From Euryarchaeota archaeon UBA105 (lineage in GTDB: Archaea; Thermoplasmatota; Poseidoniia; Poseidoniales; Thalassarchaeaceae), in assembly GCA_002496905.1 (NCBI GenBank), contig DALV01000097.1:3163-8581 (forward strand): a DNA stretch of 5,419 nt. Direction: 5' to 3'. The translations under genes were made by a program, and so were the position numbers. A model generated the notes under the pieces. That model saw nothing but the letters and a program-made list of their open reading frames with translations. It ran no database searches and was not told the DNA's origin. Positions within the stretch are counted from its first letter, which is position 1. The number at the start of each line of letters is the position of its first letter. Positions 1 to 4,390 of this stretch are shown piece by piece.

Positions 1-532
1 CTTCTAGGATGTTAGGTGTTGCATCACGGGTTTGATACGAACCAGAATCTGCCCCTCCAACCTGTGCAGCCATCATTCCGCCCATTGAATAGTGAATATT
101 CACCACTTCTCCAACCTGGATGTGAGTGTATTCCATTGTAATCATTGGAACATAGGACATAGCTGTGTGAACATAGACAGAATTGTTATTCATATCGACC
201 ATTACTTGTTCAGATATTGTCACTTCGATTTGCATACCCATATCTGGCTCGAAAGTATTAATTGCGATTGTTTGAGAATATCCTGCTTTAGGTGAATCTT
301 CGAGTAAACCATGGATGCCCATTTCTTTGTCCATGGATGTCATGAATGCATCAATCGAAGCAAGGTAAATACAGTCGCCAATTAGTTCAGTGGTGGCATT
401 CTCGTCGTAATTTAATGCATTTTCATCCACGCATCCTAAGATTTCGTCGACAAGATCCTCTCCAGAAATGCAACCAGTCATCGGAGTGGCGATCAAAATT
501 AGGCTAGCGAGTAGGGCATACGCTCTGTTCAT
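1..532 (-). CDS. secreted lipoprotein of unknown function, C-terminus outside window
   Basis: The open frame reads 177 codons from an ATG at 532 to the window edge with no stop, so the C-terminus is missing. Residues 1-20 form a signal peptide (MNR, hydrophobic ALLASLILIA) ending in lipobox MTG before Cys21, so the mature protein is predicted to be lipid-anchored outside the membrane. Residues 33-54 hold a cysteine-bracketed motif (GCVDENALNYDENAT, then GDC) like the GCxDxxAxNYDxxAT...GSC motif common in secreted proteins of marine Bacteroidetes and Marine Group II archaea; its role is not known to me. The rest is Met-rich and acidic with alternating polar and hydrophobic stretches (for example residues 99-145), suggesting a beta-rich extracytoplasmic domain, which I do not recognise. 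The start follows the tRNA terminator by about 50 bases, so the gene probably has its own promoter. Confidence is high that it codes for a lipoprotein; the function is unknown. Confidence 0.85.
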   Translation of the reverse strand, partial: MNRAYALLASLILIATPMTGCISGEDLVDEILGCVDENALNYDENATTELIGDCIYLASIDAFMTSMDKEMGIHGLLEDSPKAGYSQTIAINTFEPDMGMQIEVTISEQVMVDMNNNSVYVHTAMSYVPMITMEYTHIQVGEVVNIHYSMGGMMAAQVGGADSGSYQTRDATPNILE

Positions 533-555
533 TACTAAATTAGAATAATTCGCCA

Positions 556-568
556 CTTATGAAGTAAA
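556..568 (-). promoter_or_regulatory. candidate archaeal TATA element for the lipoprotein gene
   Basis: On the minus strand the 56 bases between the tRNA and the lipoprotein ATG contain TTTACTTCATAAG, 24 to 36 bases upstream of the start codon. That distance suits a TATA box driving a leaderless or nearly leaderless transcript. There is no convincing Shine-Dalgarno sequence before this ATG, which fits a leaderless start. The match is loose and another A/T-rich stretch (AATTATTCTAATTTAG) lies closer to the gene. Confidence 0.25.
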
Positions 569-581
569 TGCCGTCATTGTC

Positions 582-588
582 AAAAAAA
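582..588 (-). terminator. T-run terminator of the tRNA-Leu gene
   Basis: Seven consecutive T residues on the minus strand follow immediately after the encoded CCA end of the tRNA. Oligo-T tracts are the usual intrinsic termination signal for archaeal RNA polymerase, and there is no hairpin apart from the tRNA itself. The position makes tRNA termination the natural reading. Confidence 0.6.
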
Positions 589-673
589 TGGTGCAGGGGA
601 CAGGATTTGAACCTGCGAAGCACTACGCACTGGGACCTAAACCCAGCCCCTTTGACCGCTCGGGAACCCCTGC
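589..673 (-). tRNA. tRNA-Leu(UAG), CCA encoded
   Basis: The 85-base minus-strand sequence folds as a class II tRNA. The acceptor is GCAGGGG with CCCCTGC, the D-arm is CCC GAGCGGTCAAA GGG, and the anticodon stem is CTGGG with CCCAG around loop TTTAGGT. The anticodon UAG lies at 637-639. A 13-base variable arm (TGCGTAGTGCTTC) follows, then T-stem GCAGG with CCTGT around TTCAAAT, discriminator A and an encoded CCA (589-591). It decodes CUN leucine codons, chiefly CUA. The D-arm CCGAGC-GGTCAAAGG and the GTAG...TTCG pattern in the variable region are typical of archaeal tRNA-Leu and unlike bacterial tRNA-Leu, and this is the best domain-level clue in the window. No intron is visible. No clear TATA box was found upstream. 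Confidence 0.97.
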
Positions 674-777
674 TTAACATCGGGCCGTAAACTCAAGGTC
701 AAGAATCCAACGGTAGCCAGTTCTTGCCCCAAAGGGGTCATAACGGGAGCATTGGGCGAGAGGAATTTGGGGTGCAC
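674..777. promoter_or_regulatory. divergent spacer between tRNA-Leu and gpsA
   Basis: These 104 bases must hold the promoters for both the tRNA (minus) and gpsA (plus). The only TATA-like string for gpsA is TCATAAC at 738-744, 34 to 40 bases before the ATG, which would place a start of transcription about ten bases upstream of the codon. GGGGTG at 769-774 and GAGAGG at 758-763 are weak ribosome-binding candidates. CCCCAAAGGGG (727-737) is a small dyad of unknown meaning. No convincing tRNA promoter could be picked out. Confidence 0.35.
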
Positions 778-1788
778 ATGTCACGCATAGGTATTCTTGG
801 ACTTGGTAATTGGGGCACTGCCCTAGCAAAGGTCTGGTGTGAAGATGGTCATAATGTAATGGGCTGGACTGTTGAAGCCGAAGTATACGAGTCATTAATG
901 ACTAGCAATATCAACGAAAAGTACCTACCGGGGCATGAAATTCCTAATCTAGATTCCACTATGGAGTTATCTGATCTAACCGAAACTTGTGAGATACTAA
1001 TTCTTGCATTACCCAGCGGTGTAATTCTATCTGTTGTAAATGACCTAATTCCTCATTTACGCCCATCGCATGTTCTAATTGATTTAGCCAAAGGATTGGC
1101 ACCAACCTCTGAGAGTGAATCAGGAATGATTTCTCGTGAGATTGAAGACCGCCTTGCTGCTGCAGGTAAGTCCAATCCTGTGGTTGTTCTGACAGGCCCC
1201 ACAATTGCTCCCGAAGTTGCTCAAGGAGTAATGACAACGGCCCTAGTTGCTTGTCACGATAGATCCATTGCCGATAGAATCGCAGAGCGCCTTTCGACTG
1301 AGTCTCTGGTTCTTACAGCTACTAATGATGTCGAGGGTGCAGAATTATGGGGCGCTTACAAGAACACGGTTGCTCTTGCTTGTGGTTTAGTTGATGGGTT
1401 GAGAGACGGAATAGGCGGTGACAATCTCAAAGCGGCATTGGTTCTGGCTGGATTCTCGGAGGGAATTACTCTGCTGGATGCAATGGGTGCAAATGCCGGA
1501 ACCGCCTTTGGACCTGCTGGAATTGGAGACTTGTACGTGACTGCAACTAGCCCTCGCTCAAGAAATCGGACGTTAGGAGAAAAACTTGGTTCCGGGAAAT
1601 CTCTCGAACAGGCTCTAGCAGAGATGCACATGGTTGCTGAAGGAGTTAGAGCGACTAGGATGTTCCTTAACAGAGCAGAGAGATTAGATATTGAGGTGCC
1701 GTTCCTTTCAGCCTTGGGTAACCTCCTTGATGGAGAGGAAGAAGTTTCAACTGCTGTTCGACGAATGGTCGAAGCTTACGAAGCCTAA
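778..1788 (+). CDS. gpsA: glycerol-3-phosphate dehydrogenase [NAD(P)+], bacterial-type GpsA
   Basis: This cytoplasmic enzyme interconverts dihydroxyacetone phosphate and sn-glycerol-3-phosphate using NAD(P)H. The 336-residue protein has the usual family length. The N-terminal Rossmann domain shows the nucleotide loop GLGNWG (8-13), KGL with K105, and LTGPTIAPEVA (139-148). The C-terminal domain shows the catalytic-lysine motif ELWGAYKNTVA (K195), GIGGDNLKAAL (211-221), GIGDLYVTATSPRSRNR (248-264) and VAEGVRA (286-292), so the active site looks intact. The ATG at 778 is chosen because family members begin just before the Rossmann glycine loop; a TTG 54 bases upstream would add an 18-residue tail lacking family character. 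The gene stands alone, divergent from the tRNA and ending 4 bases from the convergent transporter operon. Most archaea use the unrelated glycerol-1-phosphate dehydrogenase; GpsA here may supply glycerophosphate for lipids or serve glycerol catabolism. Confidence 0.95.
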   Translation: MSRIGILGLGNWGTALAKVWCEDGHNVMGWTVEAEVYESLMTSNINEKYLPGHEIPNLDSTMELSDLTETCEILILALPSGVILSVVNDLIPHLRPSHVLIDLAKGLAPTSESESGMISREIEDRLAAAGKSNPVVVLTGPTIAPEVAQGVMTTALVACHDRSIADRIAERLSTESLVLTATNDVEGAELWGAYKNTVALACGLVDGLRDGIGGDNLKAALVLAGFSEGITLLDAMGANAGTAFGPAGIGDLYVTATSPRSRNRTLGEKLGSGKSLEQALAEMHMVAEGVRATRMFLNRAERLDIEVPFLSALGNLLDGEEEVSTAVRRMVEAYEA

Positions 1789-1814
1789 GCATTCATTGTA
1801 TCTGGACATTTTTT
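1774..1814 (+). terminator. possible gpsA termination region (small dyad plus T-run)
   Basis: GCTTA at 1774-1778 pairs with TAAGC at 1786-1790 across a 7-base loop that spans the gpsA stop codon, and a T6 run lies at 1809-1814. Because the operon on the other strand ends at 1793, any terminator for gpsA must lie inside the 3' end of the opposing gene. The T-run is the likelier signal in an archaeon. The dyad may be chance, and no equally good signal is visible for the minus-strand operon. Confidence 0.25.
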
Positions 1815-2713
1815 GTGCCTTTGACTTTGACACTTTCATATGTCACAATAATCTCCAAATCGCAGATATCTTCACAAATTTGAAATGCATTTTCTTTGAT
1901 GTATATCGATTCATAAGGCGACCATATTTGATTGTCATCAATAATTATGCAAGGAGATGATTGTACAAGATTTTCATCGAATATCGCAGCAATTTCTTCC
2001 CCTCCTAATCTTGCCACAATGAAGGTCACATGCCGTGATTCGTCGTCTTGATTGTAATAACTAATTAATTGAATTTTGTAAATTGTCGAACCATCATCTA
2101 CAATGTATATCTGGTCTGAGGCCTCTACTCTGTGAGTAGAAATATCATATTCGTACCAATCCAGTCTTTCTGAATTATCATCGCTAAAGTTTCCTTCTGG
2201 AAGACTGGTTAACGAGCCGAAATCAGTATCCTTTACCATAAACCAAGACAAATTTTCTCCAAAAAATATGTCTGTTTTCGAAAAACGCATAGAATAATTT
2301 TCACCTATATCTTCGCCCATGCTGTTTAGTGAAAATTTGGTGAAGGAAGACTCAGATGTTGCATCTACTGAAATTGTGAAGGTTTGCCCATCTGCATTCA
2401 ATCTAGTATTCACCTTTCCTCCCTGTTTTGGTACAGATGTAACCCCGCCCAAAGTGCAATCAAATTCATTGTTTCCTTGATAGACAGTAATGGTAGTGAA
2501 CGCCCATTCTAGTTCTTCCTGCCCTTGATTGAATTCCAAACTTAGAAGGCTATCATTAGTAGCTCCAGAAACAGAAGGGTCTGCATCATTAACTACGAAT
2601 GTGTTATCAGTTCCTAGCTCAGACTCATAAGAAGTCACTAGATGATACCAATATAGCGATCCGAAAAGAATGGCGCAAAAACTGACTATGAAAATTTGTT
2701 TCCTTTGAATCAT
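1793..2713 (-). CDS. membrane-anchored extracytoplasmic protein with HmuY-like core
   Basis: This 306-residue protein is the last gene of the transporter operon. A hydrophobic segment at about residues 6-25 follows a short basic N-terminus (MIQRKQ) and has no lipobox, so I read it as an N-terminal membrane anchor with the rest outside. Residues 40-170 are beta-rich and not recognised, with C86 in EFDCTLGG. Residues 184-236 (LDWYEYDISTHRV, QIYIVDDGSTIYKIQLISYY, HVTFIVARL) resemble the C-terminal strands of the HmuY family, known for secreted haem-binding proteins; the N-terminal HmuY hallmark (DWDxAF) is absent. Residues 255-292 carry a C..C pattern (C255, C280, C284) with WSPYESIYIKE and LEIIVTY. 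The only histidines outside the membrane are H194 and H228, both inside the HmuY-like core. The ATG abuts the permease TAA, implying translational coupling. A haem or iron accessory role is inference. Confidence 0.85.
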   Translation of the reverse strand: MIQRKQIFIVSFCAILFGSLYWYHLVTSYESELGTDNTFVVNDADPSVSGATNDSLLSLEFNQGQEELEWAFTTITVYQGNNEFDCTLGGVTSVPKQGGKVNTRLNADGQTFTISVDATSESSFTKFSLNSMGEDIGENYSMRFSKTDIFFGENLSWFMVKDTDFGSLTSLPEGNFSDDNSERLDWYEYDISTHRVEASDQIYIVDDGSTIYKIQLISYYNQDDESRHVTFIVARLGGEEIAAIFDENLVQSSPCIIIDDNQIWSPYESIYIKENAFQICEDICDLEIIVTYESVKVKGTKNVQIQ

Positions 2714-3631
2714 TTATTCACCCCCTCTTAGAGGAAAAAATGGGACAATATTTCGCCAAAGAGCCCTTGGAGGATATATCTCTTGATCCATGAATCGCTT
2801 CCGAATTTGCAATGAAATTTGGTCAATTAGAACTACTACAACAAACATTATGATTATCAGGGCCAAGACCTTGTCGTAGAGTTGGAATGGAGAAAGATAG
2901 TGGTTCATGTACCAACCAATTCCCCCAGCGCCTACCAATCCAATAACGGAGCCATGTCTGACATTGTATTCGAACATAAAGAGGGCTTGACTAATCAGAG
3001 CATTACTGGCCTCAGGTATAGCAAAAAATCTAGCCACCTGCCAACGTGGTAAGCCCATTGCACGGGCGACTTCCAAAGGTTCCTTACTAACACCCTCAAG
3101 GGCCTCGTATTGCAGTTTTCCAAGATAACCGATAGTATACATCGTCATCGCTAAAACACCAGCAAGAGGCCCTACTCCTACCACTATGACGAAAATAAGA
3201 GCCCAAATCAAAGATGGTAAAACTCTCAATGCTGCAAGTATTTGTCTTACTGATTGAGATATCCAATATGGCGATAGATTGGAAGCCGCCATGGCAGCTA
3301 ATGGAAGAGAAATTAGCATTCCGAATACTGTTGAGAGGAATGCAATCTCCAAAGTCTGTGTCATGCCTACAACCGCAGGACTGCACAGCATATCGGATTC
3401 AAATGTACAGGGAGGATACGTCCATCCAGCACGCTCGGTTAATACTGTGAAATCCGGAGGAAGAGCCTCTGAACCTAACTTGAGCAAATTACTCCAACCA
3501 TCTACCAGTTTCCAAATGGTAATCTGAAGGTGATTAGTGACTAAAATTGTGATTATACCCAAAATAATCGATGTCCGAAGTATGGGACGACGGATAATTA
3601 GTCTAATTGAGTCTGATATTCTCTCATTCAA
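2714..3631 (-). CDS. phnE: ABC transporter permease of the PhnE type
   Basis: This 305-residue integral membrane protein forms the translocation path of the importer. Hydrophobic segments lie at about 19-35, 92-115, 138-165, 210-235 and 253-272. The coupling (EAA-type) loop is at about 176-209 (EALEGVSKEPLEVARAMGLP, then FFAIPEA), which docks on the ATPase. Residues 136-172 (RVLPSLIWALIFVIVVGVG, then GYLGK) and 222-240 (YNVRHGSVIGLVGAGGIGW) match the PhnE family closely. The loop before the second hydrophobic segment holds two cysteines (C75, C83) on a stretch that seems longer than in E. coli PhnE. The start is TTG at 3631, overlapping the ATPase stop as TTGA; a strong GGGGAGGT lies 6 bases upstream and the next in-frame Met is residue 81. 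The symbol reflects family resemblance. The partner binding protein suggests iron rather than phosphonate as cargo. Confidence 0.92.
   Translation of the reverse strand: MNERISDSIRLIIRRPILRTSIILGIITILVTNHLQITIWKLVDGWSNLLKLGSEALPPDFTVLTERAGWTYPPCTFESDMLCSPAVVGMTQTLEIAFLSTVFGMLISLPLAAMAASNLSPYWISQSVRQILAALRVLPSLIWALIFVIVVGVGPLAGVLAMTMYTIGYLGKLQYEALEGVSKEPLEVARAMGLPRWQVARFFAIPEASNALISQALFMFEYNVRHGSVIGLVGAGGIGWYMNHYLSPFQLYDKVLALIIIMFVVVVLIDQISLQIRKRFMDQEIYPPRALWRNIVPFFPLRGGE
2718..2725 (-). promoter_or_regulatory. Shine-Dalgarno of the HmuY-like gene, inside the permease 3' end
   Basis: GGGGGTGA on the minus strand lies within the final codons of the permease gene, 4 bases from the ATG at 2713, and matches the archaeal anti-Shine-Dalgarno end well. 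Since the permease TAA and this ATG are adjacent, terminating ribosomes could restart directly. CCTC (2731-2734) and GAGG (2724-2727) could form a very small hairpin touching the site; I attach little weight to that. Confidence 0.6.
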
Positions 3632-4362
3632 GCAGAGACCTCCCCAATAATTGGAAGCGCTGAAGATTGTTCCTCTTCCTCGAATAGTATCAATCGCCGA
3701 CCTCTCAATTGGTATACGCGATCACAGAAAGTTTTGGCTCGAACTGGATTATGGTCGACGATTAGAATCGCCATATTGTGGTCGTCTGCCATATGTCGAA
3801 ATAAGTCAATAATTCCCCTTGCTGTTTCTGCGTCTAACTCACCAAGGCACTCGTCAGCAAGAAGTAAATCTGGCTCTTGTAACATGGCTCTAGCAATTGC
3901 AACTCTTCTTTGTTGTCCGCCGGATAATCGATTTACAGAGTCTAGAGTTTTGTCTGCCAGTCCAACTTCTTCGATTACGGAACGAGTTTCTTCCCTCATC
4001 TTCTTGCTCGGAAGAGATAGTGCGGTTTGCAGAAAGTTTGCTCCTGCTAGAGCACCCATTAATACGTTGTAACCAACGGTTTGATGCTGAACTAAACCAA
4101 GTCTCTGAGGAATTAGCCCAATTGCACCTTTCTGGGCTCTTGTGTCTGCTGTACAACAGCATTCGACAGAGCCCGAAAGTGGACTGACCAAGCCCGCAGC
4201 AGTTCGTAATAGAGTCGTCTTGCCAATTCCTGACCTGCCGGTCAAACCAACAATTTCTCCGGCTCGAATTTCTAAATCAACAGATTCGAGAAGTGGAGAC
4301 TCTTGGTCAAAACCAATCGCTGCATCTTCCAATTTTAGGCGGACTGGAGGTTGAGTGTTCAT
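3628..4362 (-). CDS. phnC: ABC transporter ATP-binding protein of the PhnC type
   Basis: This 244-residue cytoplasmic ATPase powers the importer, presumably as a dimer under the permease. It has all the working parts: Walker A GRSGIGKT (42-49), Q-loop IPQRLGLV with Q86, signature LSGGQQRR (146-153), Walker B LLLAD (166-170) with catalytic E171, and H-loop VDHN with H204. The stretch around the Q-loop (GAIGLIPQRLGLV, then NVLMGALAG) resembles PhnC. Oddities are Ile for Ala in the Walker A loop, DECLGELD where DEPxxxLD is usual (Pro to Cys), and three consecutive cysteines at 68-70. The ATG at 4362 is 28 bases after the binding-protein stop with a GGGGG motif 5 bases upstream. The stop overlaps the permease start. 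The symbol marks family resemblance; the cargo is probably set by the transferrin-like binding protein. Confidence 0.92.
   Translation of the reverse strand: MNTQPPVRLKLEDAAIGFDQESPLLESVDLEIRAGEIVGLTGRSGIGKTTLLRTAAGLVSPLSGSVECCCTADTRAQKGAIGLIPQRLGLVQHQTVGYNVLMGALAGANFLQTALSLPSKKMREETRSVIEEVGLADKTLDSVNRLSGGQQRRVAIARAMLQEPDLLLADECLGELDAETARGIIDLFRHMADDHNMAILIVDHNPVRAKTFCDRVYQLRGRRLILFEEEEQSSALPIIGEVSA
3638..3645 (-). promoter_or_regulatory. Shine-Dalgarno that fixes the TTG start of the permease
   Basis: GGGGAGGT on the minus strand, inside the last codons of the ATPase gene, sits 6 bases before the TTG at 3631. The nearby ATG at 3627 is out of frame with the permease, so this site and the lack of an early in-frame ATG decide for TTG. 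Confidence 0.7.
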
Positions 4363-4367
4363 TTCAT

Positions 4368-4373
4368 CCCCCT
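4368..4373 (-). promoter_or_regulatory. Shine-Dalgarno of the ATPase gene
   Basis: AGGGGG on the minus strand lies 5 bases before the ATG at 4362, in the 28-base gap after the binding-protein stop codon. An ATG at 4367 within this gap is out of frame and meets TGA two codons later. No promoter-like element fits in the gap, so the gene is read as part of the operon. Confidence 0.55.
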
Positions 4374-4390
4374 ATCCTTGAATCTCCGAC

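Noticed and set aside
92..295. Plus-strand reading frame of 67 codons
   Set aside because: It lies opposite the lipoprotein frame, is His- and Cys-rich in the way antisense frames often are, and has no ribosome-binding site or family character.
727..737. CCCCAAAGGGG dyad upstream of gpsA
   Set aside because: A 4-base stem with a 3-base loop is too small to claim as an operator or terminator.
724..777. Upstream TTG start that would lengthen GpsA by 18 residues
   Set aside because: The added residues are not hydrophobic, match nothing in the family, and GpsA proteins start just before the Rossmann glycine loop, where an ATG exists at 778.
959..1631. Minus-strand frames opposite gpsA (959-1237 and 1356-1631)
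   Set aside because: They are antisense to a gene with clear family motifs along its whole length and show no recognisable product.
3625..3627. ATG near the permease start
   Set aside because: It is out of frame with the permease; the in-frame TTG four bases upstream has a well-placed Shine-Dalgarno sequence.
3734..4187. Several frames on both strands overlapping the ATPase gene
   Set aside because: All overlap conserved ABC ATPase motifs read in another frame and have no independent start signals.
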